Assembly (NCBI GenBank): GCA_902805615.1
Contig: CADCTQ010000168.1
Location: 1 to 42,719 of the forward strand
Direction of reading: 5' to 3'
Length of the DNA: 42,719 bases
Source: an uncultured Cytophagales bacterium
GTDB lineage: Bacteria > Bacteroidota > Bacteroidia > Cytophagales > 172606-1
Positions 9,593 through 18,653 of this stretch are shown here, one piece after another; the stretch's first letter is position 1, and each line of letters opens with the position of its first letter. A model generated the notes under the pieces. It searched no databases, was not told the origin of the DNA, and worked only from the letters and a program-made list of their open reading frames with translations. The position numbers were made by a program, and so were the translations under genes.

Positions 9593-9718
9593 CGCACGGA
9601 TTTTCGGGAATGTCCCGGCAAACGTTCTTGCGGGCGGCCCGGCAACCCGGCATCCGGCAGCCACCGGCGCTGCGAACCCTTATCAATTGCCAATTTTCAG
9701 ATTGTCAATTTGCAAACC

Positions 9719-12679
9719 ATGAATGACGCTCCCACCTTTGACGCCCTGCGTACGTATGCCGGCTTCCTGCTCGACCACCACCTGGAAGAACTCGCCGCCC
9801 GCTACCTGCTGCTGTTGCGTAAGAAAAGCGTGCCCCTGCCGGCCCGCCTGGCGCACCTGCCCGAAACCGAAATCACGGCCTGGGCCGCGGGGTCGGTGGG
9901 CGACTTTTTGCGGGAGGTAGCCGCCGGCCCGGCCCGCGCCGAGGTCCCGCAGACCGTGGCCGGGTGGCGCGAAGACCAGCTGCCGGGCCGGCCCCGCGAG
10001 GCCGGGCAGGGCGACGACCTGCCGGGCATGTACGCCGCCCGCCGGCTGGCGCTGGTGCAGTTTCTGCCCCGCTACACCACCGACCCGGCCCGACTGGTGG
10101 CCCTCGTGGAGGAACTCGACGAACTGCCCGGCGCCCTGCCTCCGTACGCCGCCATGCCCGGGGAGCGCCGGGAACGGTCCGGGCCGGGGCGGGAAGGCGC
10201 GGAAGAAGGCGCGCCTTCCCACAGCCTGTACACCACCCTCGACGCCCACCTGGTGCAGAAGATCGTGGATACGGTGCCCACCCTGCTCTACATCCTGGAA
10301 TTGCCCTCGGCCAAAACCCTCTTCATCAACGCGCAGGTCCACGCCCTGCTGGGCTACCCGCCCGAAGAGATCGTGGCCCTGGGCACCGGGTACGTGACGC
10401 GGCTCGTGCACCCGGAAGACCAGCCCGCCCTGGCGGCGCACTACGAAGCCCTGGTCGCCGAGGCCGACGGCGTGGTGCTCGAAATCGAATACCGCGTCCG
10501 CCACCGGAACGGCGAATGGCGCTGGTTCCGCAGCTTCGAAACCGTATTCCGGCGCGACCCGCAGGGCGTGGCCCGCCAGTTGCTCGGCAACGCCCTCGAC
10601 GTGTCGGGCCGGCGGGAGACCCGCGAAGCCCTCGGGCGGGCCAACCTCCAGCTCCAGGCCAACTACACCGAACTGGTGCAAACCCAGGCCGTGCTGCGCG
10701 AATGGAACGCCGACCTCGACAAACGGGTGAAGGACCGGACCCTCGAACTCAAGGAGGCCAACCAGCAGATCGCCCGGCTGCTGGGCCGCGAACGGTACGT
10801 GCGGGCCGAAACCGAACGGCAGAAGGAACGGCTCAATGCGATCTTCATGCAGTCGCCGGCGCTGATTGCCATCGTACGGGGGCCGGAGTTCCGCTACGAA
10901 CTGGTCAACCCGCCCTACCTGCGGGCCGTGGGCGCCACCAGTTCCATCGAAGGAAAAACGATCCGGGAAGTCATCCGCGACCTCGACCAGGCCACGCGGG
11001 ACCTGCTCGAAAGCGTGTACGCCACCGGCGAACGGTTCGTGGGCGACGAATCGCCCATCACGGCCGACTGGCAGGCCGACGGCAACCCGTACGTGCGGTA
11101 CTTCAACCTGGTGTACGAACCCCTGCGCGACGCCGCCGAGCGGGTGAACGGCCTCATCCTCTTCGGCTACGAAGTGACCGACCAGGTGCTGGCCCGCCGC
11201 ACCGTGGAAGACAACGAACGGCGCATCCGCCGCATCCTCGACGGCATTCCCGAAATCCTATGGACGGCCGACCCGGGGGGCGTCAGTACGTTTCTCAACA
11301 AAACCTGGTACGAATACGCCGGCGAGACGCCCGGTGACGGCACGGACGCCGTTTCGCACCTGCTCATCCACCCCCACGACCTGGACCTGACGCGCCGCAA
11401 GTGGCAGCTTTGCCTGGCGACGGGCGAACCCTTCGAAACCGAGTACCGGCTGCGCCGGACGACCGGCGATGACTACCGCTGGGTGCTGGCCCGGGCCGCG
11501 CCCCTGCACGACGAGGCGGGCCGGGTCACCGAATGGGTCGGCACGGCCACCGACATCCACGACCAGCGGGTGGCCATCGAAAAGCTGGCCGAAACCCGGC
11601 GGCAATTCCAGTTCCTGGCCGACATGATTCCGCACCTGGTGTGGCGCACCGACGCCGAGGGCAACCACGACTACTTCAACCAGCGGTGGTACGATTTTAC
11701 GGGCCTGAGCTTCCAGGAAACCAAGGATGAGGGCTGGTCGCTGGTGCTGCACCCCGACGACTACGAACGGACCCTGAACGTGTGGACCACATCCCTGCGG
11801 GAAGGCACGCCCTACCAGGTGGAATACCGCTTCCGCAAGGCCGACGGCACGTACCGCTGGTTCCTGGGCCGGGCCCTGCCCCTGCTCGACGAGACGGGCC
11901 GGGTGCTCAAGTGGTTCGGCACCTGCACCGACATCCACGACCAGCGGCTGGCCGTGGAAGAACTCACCTCCACCAAACGGCAACTGGAAACCAAAAACGA
12001 GGAGTTGACCCGCCTGAACGTGGACCTGGACAATTTCGTGTACACGGCCTCCCACGACCTGCGGTCGCCCATCAACAACCTGGAAGGCTTGCAGAGAGTG
12101 TTGCAGAAGCGCCTCAAAGACCAGGTGGCCGAGACCGAACAGGAACTGCTGGACCTGATGAGCATTTCCATCCGCAAGCTCAACACGACCATCCGGGAGC
12201 TGACCGAAATCGTGAAAGTGCAGAAGGAACTCTCGCAGGAGCGGGAACCCGTCAATTGCCGCGAGGTGTTCGAAGACGTGCAGACCGACCTGGCCGGCCC
12301 GATTGCCGAAGCGGAGGCGGAAATTGAGGCGCAGTTCGGCGTGAAAGAAATTTATTACCCGCGCAAACATTTGCGGAGCATCTTACTAAATTTGCTTTCC
12401 AACGCCGTCAAATACCGCTCCCCCGACCGGCCGCTGCGCATCACGGTGCGGACCCGGGTGGACAACCAGCGGCCCGTCCTGTCCGTAACGGACAATGGGC
12501 TGGGCATTGAGGAAAACAAGAGAGACCGGATTTTCGACATGTTCCGGCGGCTGCATACGCACGTGGAAGGAAGTGGGATCGGGCTGTACATGGTCAAACG
12601 GATTGTGGAAAACAATGGAGGTCGAATTACCGTTGAGAGTCGAATAGCTTCAGGCAGCACTTTCACGGTGTACTTTTAG
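9719..12679 (+). CDS. Multi-PAS sensor histidine kinase
   Basis: This soluble sensor kinase has 986 residues and no membrane segment. Order: an N-terminal helical region of no recognised family (1-170); PAS/PAC 1 (about 178-300); a coiled coil (about 305-365); PAS 2 (about 369-490); PAS 3 (about 502-625); PAS 4 (about 630-750); HisKA with SHDLRSPINN (phospho-accepting His near 779); and HATPase with NLLSNAVKY (N box, near 890), DNGLGI (G1, near 925) and GSGIGLYMVKR (G2, near 951). I chose the ATG at 9719 because it starts the conserved-looking frame after the TATCTTTG promoter. The open frame extends upstream to 9416, but with non-coding composition. It ends 7 bp before a single-domain response regulator, its likely partner. 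The ligand or signal is unknown; all PAS domains look cytoplasmic. Confidence 0.93.
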   Translation: MNDAPTFDALRTYAGFLLDHHLEELAARYLLLLRKKSVPLPARLAHLPETEITAWAAGSVGDFLREVAAGPARAEVPQTVAGWREDQLPGRPREAGQGDDLPGMYAARRLALVQFLPRYTTDPARLVALVEELDELPGALPPYAAMPGERRERSGPGREGAEEGAPSHSLYTTLDAHLVQKIVDTVPTLLYILELPSAKTLFINAQVHALLGYPPEEIVALGTGYVTRLVHPEDQPALAAHYEALVAEADGVVLEIEYRVRHRNGEWRWFRSFETVFRRDPQGVARQLLGNALDVSGRRETREALGRANLQLQANYTELVQTQAVLREWNADLDKRVKDRTLELKEANQQIARLLGRERYVRAETERQKERLNAIFMQSPALIAIVRGPEFRYELVNPPYLRAVGATSSIEGKTIREVIRDLDQATRDLLESVYATGERFVGDESPITADWQADGNPYVRYFNLVYEPLRDAAERVNGLILFGYEVTDQVLARRTVEDNERRIRRILDGIPEILWTADPGGVSTFLNKTWYEYAGETPGDGTDAVSHLLIHPHDLDLTRRKWQLCLATGEPFETEYRLRRTTGDDYRWVLARAAPLHDEAGRVTEWVGTATDIHDQRVAIEKLAETRRQFQFLADMIPHLVWRTDAEGNHDYFNQRWYDFTGLSFQETKDEGWSLVLHPDDYERTLNVWTTSLREGTPYQVEYRFRKADGTYRWFLGRALPLLDETGRVLKWFGTCTDIHDQRLAVEELTSTKRQLETKNEELTRLNVDLDNFVYTASHDLRSPINNLEGLQRVLQKRLKDQVAETEQELLDLMSISIRKLNTTIRELTEIVKVQKELSQEREPVNCREVFEDVQTDLAGPIAEAEAEIEAQFGVKEIYYPRKHLRSILLNLLSNAVKYRSPDRPLRITVRTRVDNQRPVLSVTDNGLGIEENKRDRIFDMFRRLHTHVEGSGIGLYMVKRIVENNGGRITVESRIASGSTFTVYF

Positions 12680-12686
12680 TCTTGAT

Positions 12687-13085
12687 ATGAGGAAAACACC
12701 AAGCATACTGTTAGTGGACGATGACCCGGCCAGCAATTACCTGGCAAAGCTTTTACTGCTGGAAATTGACCCCGAGTTTGACATTCACGTGCGCTACCAC
12801 GGCCAGGAAGCCCTGGAATTCATCAAAACCGCCGACGGGGAGGTGGTCTCCCCCACGCTGATCTTCCTGGACCTGAACATGCCGGTGATGGATGGGTTTG
12901 AGTTCCTGGAGCATTTTACGCAACTGCCGGCCTCGGAAAGCACTTCCATTGTGCTGCTCACTTCTTCGGCGTACCCCAAAGACATTGAACGGGCCAAGGC
13001 CTACAACATCACGCACTTCATCAACAAGCCGCTCACCGAGGAGCAGCTCCGCGACGTACTGGCCAGCGTGCCCCTCTACCGGTAA
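12687..13085 (+). CDS. Single-domain response regulator (CheY/Rcp1-like)
   Basis: This is a stand-alone receiver domain of 132 residues with no output domain. Acidic triad residues DDD lie at 11-13, the phosphoacceptor is Asp62 in FLDLNMPVMDG, the switch Thr is at 92 (LLTSS), and the invariant Lys114 lies in NKPL. It follows the PAS kinase by 7 bp, so it is co-transcribed and most likely phosphorylated by it, as with phytochrome-like kinases and Rcp1-type regulators. Output must run through protein interaction or a phosphorelay to a partner not seen here. Confidence 0.93.
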   Translation: MRKTPSILLVDDDPASNYLAKLLLLEIDPEFDIHVRYHGQEALEFIKTADGEVVSPTLIFLDLNMPVMDGFEFLEHFTQLPASESTSIVLLTSSAYPKDIERAKAYNITHFINKPLTEEQLRDVLASVPLYR

Positions 13086-13422
13086 GGTTCCCCGGGATGC
13101 GGCCAACGATCAATCCGCGCCGCGTGCCGGCAGGCGGAGCGGCGGAAGCCGTAGCAAAACCGCACCATGGACGTTTACCGCACCGGGGGCGTTTGTAGTG
13201 CCGGAGCATTTGCGTAAGTATATGCCCTGTTTTCGGGATACGGCCTGTGTTTCCGCAAGCCGTTCTGCTGTACCGGCGGGTATTTCCTCAGTGACTGCCC
13301 GGCAAATGGCCCGTCCATTGCCGTTTGGGTAATTTCTATGAAGATGGTGCGGGGGTTGGGAAATGCAGGGAGGTTACTGGTTGCCGGGATGCCACTGGCA
13401 GGAGCGTTGTCAAAAGCTTCGC

Positions 13423-13577
13423 AGGAGCGCCCTGTTCCCGGAAAAAGCATTTCATTAACCGAAGACCCGGAGGGGCGTGCTGTTCCTGGAAAGGACCGCC
13501 AGTAACAGATTCAAGCTCCGTAGGAACTCTTGCCGAGGGGTGATGCCGTGTGCCAGGAACAGGGCGTCCCTCCGGGA
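13423..13577. repeat. Dispersed intergenic repeat (family B) in a 717-bp gap
   Basis: The gap 13086-13802 holds no convincing gene. The 29-bp segment 13466-13494 (core GGAGGGGCGTGCTGTTCCTG) recurs perfectly in inverse orientation at 19993-20021. The segment at 13549-13576 (CCAGGAACAGGGCGTCCCTC) recurs inverted, with mismatches, at 19850-19878. A degenerate CTCCGTAGGA core lies between them. Both loci thus carry the same composite element about 6.4 kb apart. The rest of the gap (13086-13420 and 13580-13800) shows nothing I can name. Confidence 0.75.
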
Positions 13578-13802
13578 TGCTGCCCACCTGCAACTTGCCA
13601 TGTCAAATCGGGGAGTGCTGAAAATGACCAGACCGTGAAAAAAGAGGCATTCATATCCTGTCAATGTGTTGTCATTACGGCACTTCGCCCCGACGGCCGT
13701 ACGGCAATGAGCAGCCACGCGAAGCATGGCCGAAGCATAAATTCCGGGCTTGAGCCGCGATGGGCGTAGTGTGCGGGCTTGGCGCAGAATGCAGGCGGGG
13801 GC

Positions 13803-13985
13803 TTACGCCAGGGGGGTGGTAAAGCCGAACAGGAAGTTTACCATTTCCACGTACTGGGAATCAGCTTCCCGGGGGTCGTTGGCTTCGGGCAGGCAGACGG
13901 TGGCCGAAAGTTCTTCGGACTTAGGCAGTACGGGCATGGATTCGGAACGGAAGGGATTGCAGTAGCGCAGTAACCATGTTTCCAT
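13803..13985 (-). CDS. Small hypothetical protein (60 aa)
   Basis: This 60-residue minus-strand frame (begins METWLLRYCNPF, ends FLFGFTTPLA) has balanced composition with acidic, aromatic and aliphatic residues. That sets it apart from the Arg/Pro/Ala-rich shadow frames around it. There is no signal peptide or recognised motif. It stands alone, divergent from the 104-residue gene at 14148. A shadow frame cannot be excluded, and I do not recognise the family. Confidence 0.4.
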   Translation of the reverse strand: METWLLRYCNPFRSESMPVLPKSEELSATVCLPEANDPREADSQYVEMVNFLFGFTTPLA

Positions 13986-14062
13986 AAATAGTTCAATTTA
14001 GGCATACATACGGAAGCGGTCCGAAAAGGATTTGCGGGAAAGGGGGGCCGACCGAAAACTTT

Positions 14063-14070
14063 TATTTTTG
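14063..14070 (+). promoter_or_regulatory. Possible -7 element upstream of the 104-aa gene
   Basis: TATTTTTG matches TAnnTTTG and lies about 78 bases before the ATG at 14148, inside a locally AT-rich stretch. No well-placed -33 TTG is visible; the nearest TTTG is about 28 bases upstream, longer than usual. Confidence 0.35.
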
Positions 14071-14147
14071 TGCCAGTACAAGGAACATAACTTATTTTTA
14101 CTCCTTTTGCCCGAACCCTTTCCCGGCCGCGCAGGCGCCCCTGGCCC

Positions 14148-14462
14148 ATGGACGATTCACTCGATAAACTGCAAAAGATCCGGAATGAGGTAAACGCCCT
14201 CATTCCCTCCGACGACAATGTGCGCCGGCTGGAGGCTTCCATCCGCGAGGCGGTACGGCTGATCCGCAAAGCGGAGAAAATTGACAAAGCGTTCCGCGAC
14301 AAGTGCGTCCAGGACCTGGATTACGAAATCACGCACTACCTGCACCAGAACTACCGCAAGGCCGTTACCAAAGGGGAAAAAAACATTGAATTCAACCGGG
14401 CCCGCCAGGGTGCCGTACTCGCCATCAACCGCGCCATCCACCGCATCCTGAACGGGAAATAA
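14148..14462 (+). CDS. Hypothetical helical protein (104 aa)
   Basis: This is a small, charged, soluble protein predicted to be almost wholly helical. It has regular Leu/Ile/Val spacing (SLDKLQKIRNEVNALI, IREAVRLIRKAEKIDKAF) and a C-terminal helix around AVLAINRAIHRILNGK. There is no signal peptide, membrane segment or recognised domain. It is convergent with the response regulator at 14559-14996, and the two stops are separated by an inverted repeat. Composition supports a real gene. The function is unknown. Confidence 0.75.
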   Translation: MDDSLDKLQKIRNEVNALIPSDDNVRRLEASIREAVRLIRKAEKIDKAFRDKCVQDLDYEITHYLHQNYRKAVTKGEKNIEFNRARQGAVLAINRAIHRILNGK

Positions 14463-14464
14463 AC

Positions 14465-14563
14465 GTTGGTCATTGGTCAGTAGTCATTGGTTACGGGATC
14501 CGTGGGTCTGCCGGGTGCGACAACTTACGCGCACCCAATGACCAATGTTCAATGACTACTAAC
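14465..14563. repeat. Inverted repeat with GTCATTGG units
   Basis: The left part (14465-14490) has GGTCATTGGTCAGTAGTCAT. The right part (14535-14563) is the complement built from the same units (CCAATGACCAATG and ATGACTACTAAC). It fills the gap between convergent genes. The right arm contains the TAG stop codon of the minus-strand response regulator. Confidence 0.7.
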
Positions 14564-14996
14564 TGTTGTCTATTGCACTGAGCAGGGCGGAGACTTTTTG
14601 TTCGTCGAGGGGTTTTTCGAGGTAGCCTTTGATGGTGAGTTGCCGGGCCCGGGCGGCGTCGTTTTCGTGGGTGCAACTGGTGAGCATGACTACGGCGTTG
14701 CGTTGCAGGTACTCCCGGTCGGTGTGTTCCAGGGCGTGGAGCAGTTCCCAGCCGTCCATCACCGGCATGTTTACGTCCACCAGGATGAGGTCCTGGCCCG
14801 GCCGGCCGGCTTCGCCCTGCCCCTTGCGCTGGCTGGTCAAGTAGTCGAGGGCCTGGCGGCCGTTGTGCAATACCACGATTTCGTCGGTGAGGGAAAGTTC
14901 TTCCAGCAGGCACTGGTGCAGAAAGTTGCTGGCCCGGTTGTCGTCCACCAGCACCACCCGGCGGAACTTCCGGCATTCATTCGAAGAAGGCATCAT
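14559..14996 (-). CDS. Single-domain response regulator
   Basis: This is a receiver-only protein of 145 residues. VVLVDDNRASN holds the acidic pocket (DD near 18-19), the phosphoacceptor is Asp74 in ILVDVNMPVMDG, the switch Thr is at 106 (MLTSC), and Lys128 lies in EKPL. I chose the start at MMPSSNECRK, where receiver homology begins shortly after. The frame is open upstream to 15125, but with low-complexity Gly/Arg-rich residues. The cognate kinase is not obvious; the PAS kinase at 16618 has no regulator of its own and is a candidate. The stop codon lies in an inverted repeat. Confidence 0.9.
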   Translation of the reverse strand: MMPSSNECRKFRRVVLVDDNRASNFLHQCLLEELSLTDEIVVLHNGRQALDYLTSQRKGQGEAGRPGQDLILVDVNMPVMDGWELLHALEHTDREYLQRNAVVMLTSCTHENDAARARQLTIKGYLEKPLDEQKVSALLSAIDNS

Positions 14997-15328
14997 ACGC
15001 GAAAAAAATTTATTGAACCGCCGCCCCAAACATACGCGTCCCCTTTTTGCGCGGACATCACGCGCCAGGCCGGCTAAAATCGGGCTGCCGCCCCCTGCCC
15101 CGTCCCCTTCTCTCCCGCCATTCACTTAAAAGTAAATATTTTTATCGGTTCGGCCCGGCCGTTTCACCTTTTTTTCCAAAAAATTACGCCGCTTTACGCC
15201 CCGGAGCCCGGGGTGTCGCTTACCTCGCCAAAACAATCCGGGGGGCAAGTAGTATTAAGCGCGTTACTCTTCAAGCAGTTTCACCATTATTTTTCAAGCA
15301 ACACCCTCTGTAACACCCCTCAACATTT

Positions 15329-15745
15329 ATGTTAGTAACTACCCTCGTTTCCGACAGCAAGTGGGCGCTCATCCAGTATGTAGAAGAATCCCTCGCCGTG
15401 ATCCTCAAGTTCAAAGTTTCCTACGTTCCCATCGAAGTGTTCAAAAGCGTACTCGGCGAAATCGAGACGTTTGCTTCCAAGGAAAAGGTCACCAAAATTG
15501 TGTTTGACAAGACCAACCTCACCGTGTTCCACCAGCCCTCCATGGAGTGGTACCACGTGGAGTGGAAGGAAAGAATGCTGAAAAAAGGCGTGAAGTCGCA
15601 CCGCAAAATCCTGCCCCAGGACCGCCTCTTCGTGGAAAGCGTGCGCATCGGCCGGGAAAAGATCCAGAAGAACAACCCGGGCTTCAGCTTCGCCAAATAC
15701 GACATTCAGTACTGCAACAGCGTGGAGGAAGCCCTGAAGCGCTGA
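15329..15745 (+). CDS. Hypothetical protein, possible STAS/SpoIIAA-like fold (138 aa)
   Basis: This soluble 138-residue protein has an alternating beta/alpha pattern: ALIQYVEESLAVILKF, a helix IEVFKSVLGEIETFA, a strand TKIVFDKTNLTVF, a helix MEWYHVEWKERML, then DRLFVESVRIGR and a last helix VEEALKR. The strand-D-K/T-N-T pattern and overall order resemble STAS-like SpoIIAA domains. This is inferred by eye and not confirmed. The next gene has the same length and a similar order of elements. Both lie between a receiver protein and a PAS kinase, which suits a signalling role. No membrane or export signal is present. Confidence 0.75.
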   Translation: MLVTTLVSDSKWALIQYVEESLAVILKFKVSYVPIEVFKSVLGEIETFASKEKVTKIVFDKTNLTVFHQPSMEWYHVEWKERMLKKGVKSHRKILPQDRLFVESVRIGREKIQKNNPGFSFAKYDIQYCNSVEEALKR

Positions 15746-15838
15746 TTGTCCCGATCCTCCCTTTTGCTTGAAGGGCAACTTTTCTCCCGAGCCCGGCCCT
15801 GCCGGGCTCCTGCTTTCCCACTGAAACCATCCCGCGCC

Positions 15839-16264
15839 ATGTCCACCGAATACATTGCCCGCAACCGCTACTACGAAATCGCCCTCCACCCCGCCAAAAA
15901 CCGCGTGTACCTCACCATCACCGGCTTCTGGAACGACCCGGCCGCCGTGCCGTTCTACCGCGCCGACTGGCAGAAGGCCCTGGCCCGGGTGCAACCGGGC
16001 TTTACGGTGCTGGCCGACGCCACCCGCATGAAAACCCACCCCGCCCCCGTGCAGGCCCTCCACGAATCCATCCAGGCGTTGCTGCAACGGGAGGGCCTGC
16101 GGTTTTCGGCCAAGGTGGTGGCCCACGACGACATGGCCGACCTCCAGTGCGACGCCATGCTCCGCCGGACGGGCCTGGAAGTAACCAAATTCGCCTCCCG
16201 GGCCGAAGCCGAAAAGTGGCTCGACACGGTGGAACTGCTCCGGCCCGCCGCCGGCAACCCGTAA
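15839..16264 (+). CDS. Hypothetical protein, possible STAS/SpoIIAA-like fold (141 aa)
   Basis: This is a soluble 141-residue protein. The start MSTEYIARNRYYE was chosen because the upstream extension to 15746 reads as untranslated leader (Arg/Pro-rich). The pattern is strand YYEIALHP, strand NRVYLTITGFW, a helix to WQKAL, strand FTVLADATRMK, helix VQALHESIQALLQ, strand SAKVVAHDD, and helix EAEKWLDTV. The central strand followed by D-A-T fits a STAS-like site. It has similar length and layout to the preceding gene, 93 bp upstream on the same strand, so they may be co-expressed. The function is not established. Confidence 0.78.
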   Translation: MSTEYIARNRYYEIALHPAKNRVYLTITGFWNDPAAVPFYRADWQKALARVQPGFTVLADATRMKTHPAPVQALHESIQALLQREGLRFSAKVVAHDDMADLQCDAMLRRTGLEVTKFASRAEAEKWLDTVELLRPAAGNP

Positions 16265-16319
16265 CGCCCACGGCAACCCGCCCGGAAAATAGACCGGCGG
16301 GGCGAAAAATTACTTATTG

Positions 16320-16357
16320 CCAATTGCGTATTTGACCCGGTTCAACTGCGCAATTGG
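16320..16357. repeat. Hairpin in the 16265-16617 gap
   Basis: CCAATTGCG and CGCAATTGG form a perfect 9-bp stem with a ~20-base loop, about 55 bases after the stop of the 141-aa gene. A T-run follows about 10 bases later (16369-16375), so it may act as a weak terminator. The rest of this 353-bp gap is AT-richer leader sequence for the PAS kinase, with no gene seen. Confidence 0.45.
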
Positions 16358-16617
16358 TGCTTTATACCGGTTTTTTCGCTCCCCGAAACAAAGCGCGGGC
16401 CGGGCCGGTTTGGTAAGTGGCCCGTGTAAAACCGAAAGGAACCCATAAGCCCTGAGTAAAAACGCCTATTTTTAAGCTCCTGGCGATCAGCCATTTTATA
16501 TGTGCTTTTGTCTGATTACTTTTAGCAGTCCTTACCCACGCATTCCGTACCCCAGCGCTTCCCATTATTCATTTCCAAGTAGTTTATTCGTCCACGCTAT
16601 CTCGTGACCATGCCGGT

Positions 16618-18648
16618 ATGCTTAATTACCCGACGCAAGAAGACTCGTTAAAACAGGAAATCAACCAGCTCAAGTTGCAGGTGCGCCAACTGCAAACCCA
16701 GCTCCTGTCGGCCGAAGCCGCCGTAAAGATCAAAAAGGGGGTTGAGCAGCACGCGGTGGTCAGCATCACCGACCCCAACGGCGTGATCGTGTACGTCAAC
16801 AACCGGTTATGCGAACTGTCGGGCTATTCGCGGACCGAACTGCTGGGCAGCACGCACCGGCTCCTGCGTTCGGACGAACACGACGACGCTTTCTACGCGG
16901 ACCTGTGGCAGACCATTGTCCGCGGCGACAACTGGCGGGGCGTCATGAAAAACCGGGCTCGCGACGGCAGTTGCTTCTGGGTCGAAATGTCCATCACCCC
17001 CATCCTCCTTCCTTCCGGGCAGGTGCACCAGTACGTGGCGATCAGCAACGACATGACCCGCTTCAAAATCACCCAGTCGCGGGTGCAGGAACTGCTCGAA
17101 GACGCCCGCGACACCAACGAGGAACTGAAGGCCAGCGAGGAAGAACTGCGCCAGACCCTCGAACACGTGATCGAGGTGAACGACAAGGTGCGGGAAAGCG
17201 AGGAAAAGTACCGCCTCATCTCCGAAAGCATGAGCGACCTGGTGTGCCTCCAGGATTTGCGGGGCTACTACACCTACGTGTCGCTGTCGGCGTACGCCCT
17301 GCTCGGGTATGATCCCAAAGAAATGGTGCGCGGGAAAGCCCACCAGCGGGTCCACCCCGACGACGCCGAAAAGGTGCGGCTTTTCGTGCAGGCCGCCTGC
17401 GAGGGCCGCACCGACGGGCTGCCCTACATCCACCTGCGGAAAAAGCACCGCGACGGCCACTACGTGTGGTTCGAAATGATCGCCAAGCCCATCCGCGACG
17501 AGGAAGGCCGCACGGTGAGCATCCACACGACCTGCCGGGACATTTCGCGGCGCAAAGCCGCCGAACAGGAACGCGACAACTTCTTCAACCATTCGCTCGA
17601 CCTGATGGTGATTGCCCGGCTCGACGGCCGGATGCTCCGGTTCAACCACTCCTGGCAGCAGACGCTGGGCTTTGCGGAAGCCGAACTGGCGGGCACGTCG
17701 CTCTTCGACTTCGTGCACCCCCGCGACCTGGACGATACGGTGGCCTTTTTCCGGGACGAGATTGCCGGGGGCCAGTCGGTGATCCGCACCGAAAACCGCT
17801 ACCGCTGCCGCGACGGGTCCTACAAGTGGCTCTCCTGGAACTTCGTGGTGTTTGCCGCCGAAGGGGTCATGTACGGCTTTGCCCGCGACATCACCGAACG
17901 CAAGCTGGCCGAAGAGGCCCTCAAGAACACGCTGGAAGAACTCCAGTTGCGCAACCAGGAACTGGACCACTACGTCTACAAGGTTTCCCACGACCTGCGT
18001 TCGCCGCTATGCTCGATCAAGGGCCTGCTCAACCTGGCCGAATACGAGACGGACGCCGCCGCCATCCTGGTGTACAACCGCATGATCGGCGACCAGATCA
18101 ACCGGTCGGACGAGTTCATCCAGTCCATCCTCAACCATTCGAAGATGCTCAACTCGGCCGACAACCGGCAGGAGATTGACTTTGCGGCGGTGATCCGGCA
18201 GGGCTTCGATGATTTGCAGTACACCAAGGGCTACGCGCGGCTGCACCGGCAGGTGGGCGTGGTGCAGCAGGCGCCGTTCTACGGCGACCCGTTCCGCATC
18301 TCCCTCATCCTGCGCAACTTCATCTCCAACGCCATCAAATACCAGAATCCCGACGCGGAGTCGAGTTACGTGCATTTTGCCGTTGCCATAGACGCGCAGG
18401 AGGCCCGCATCACCATCACCGACAACGGGATCGGCGTCGAGGCGCGGTTCGTGCCGCAGCTATTCGACATGTTTTTCCGGGCCACCGAAACGGCGGAAGG
18501 TTCCGGCCTGGGCCTCTACATCGTCAAGCAGGCCGTGCAGCGCATCGGGGGATTCATTGCCGTTACGAGCCAGCTCGGCGTCGGCACGGAGTTCGTGATT
18601 ACGCTGCCCAACGGGTTGCCGTCCGTCCACCTCCCCGAAAGCAATTAA
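16618..18648 (+). CDS. PAS-domain sensor histidine kinase
   Basis: This cytoplasmic kinase of 676 residues starts with a short coiled coil (10-45). PAS 1 (about 45-150) is of the Aer-like type (NNRLCELSGYSRTELLG, GDNWRGVMKNRARDGS). A second coiled coil (150-195) is followed by PAS 2 (about 197-320) and PAS 3 (about 325-435). HisKA has VSHDLRSPLCS (His near 458). HATPase has NFISNAIKY, DNGIGV and GSGLGLYIVK. The start matches the coiled-coil frame, and another ATG at 16610 is out of frame. No TM segments were seen. It is followed after 5 bp by a cysteine phosphatase, so the two are almost surely co-transcribed. There is no adjacent response regulator; the orphan receiver at 14559-14996 is a possible target. 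Confidence 0.93.
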   Translation: MLNYPTQEDSLKQEINQLKLQVRQLQTQLLSAEAAVKIKKGVEQHAVVSITDPNGVIVYVNNRLCELSGYSRTELLGSTHRLLRSDEHDDAFYADLWQTIVRGDNWRGVMKNRARDGSCFWVEMSITPILLPSGQVHQYVAISNDMTRFKITQSRVQELLEDARDTNEELKASEEELRQTLEHVIEVNDKVRESEEKYRLISESMSDLVCLQDLRGYYTYVSLSAYALLGYDPKEMVRGKAHQRVHPDDAEKVRLFVQAACEGRTDGLPYIHLRKKHRDGHYVWFEMIAKPIRDEEGRTVSIHTTCRDISRRKAAEQERDNFFNHSLDLMVIARLDGRMLRFNHSWQQTLGFAEAELAGTSLFDFVHPRDLDDTVAFFRDEIAGGQSVIRTENRYRCRDGSYKWLSWNFVVFAAEGVMYGFARDITERKLAEEALKNTLEELQLRNQELDHYVYKVSHDLRSPLCSIKGLLNLAEYETDAAAILVYNRMIGDQINRSDEFIQSILNHSKMLNSADNRQEIDFAAVIRQGFDDLQYTKGYARLHRQVGVVQQAPFYGDPFRISLILRNFISNAIKYQNPDAESSYVHFAVAIDAQEARITITDNGIGVEARFVPQLFDMFFRATETAEGSGLGLYIVKQAVQRIGGFIAVTSQLGVGTEFVITLPNGLPSVHLPESN

Positions 18649-18653
18649 TCATT

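Noticed and set aside
9416-9718. N-terminal extension of the PAS kinase
   Set aside because: Residues are Pro/Arg/Ser-rich, the extension spans a TATCTTTG promoter element, and the natural start is at 9719.
13530-13769. 79-residue plus-strand frame
   Set aside because: It begins inside the family-B repeat and has no protein-like pattern.
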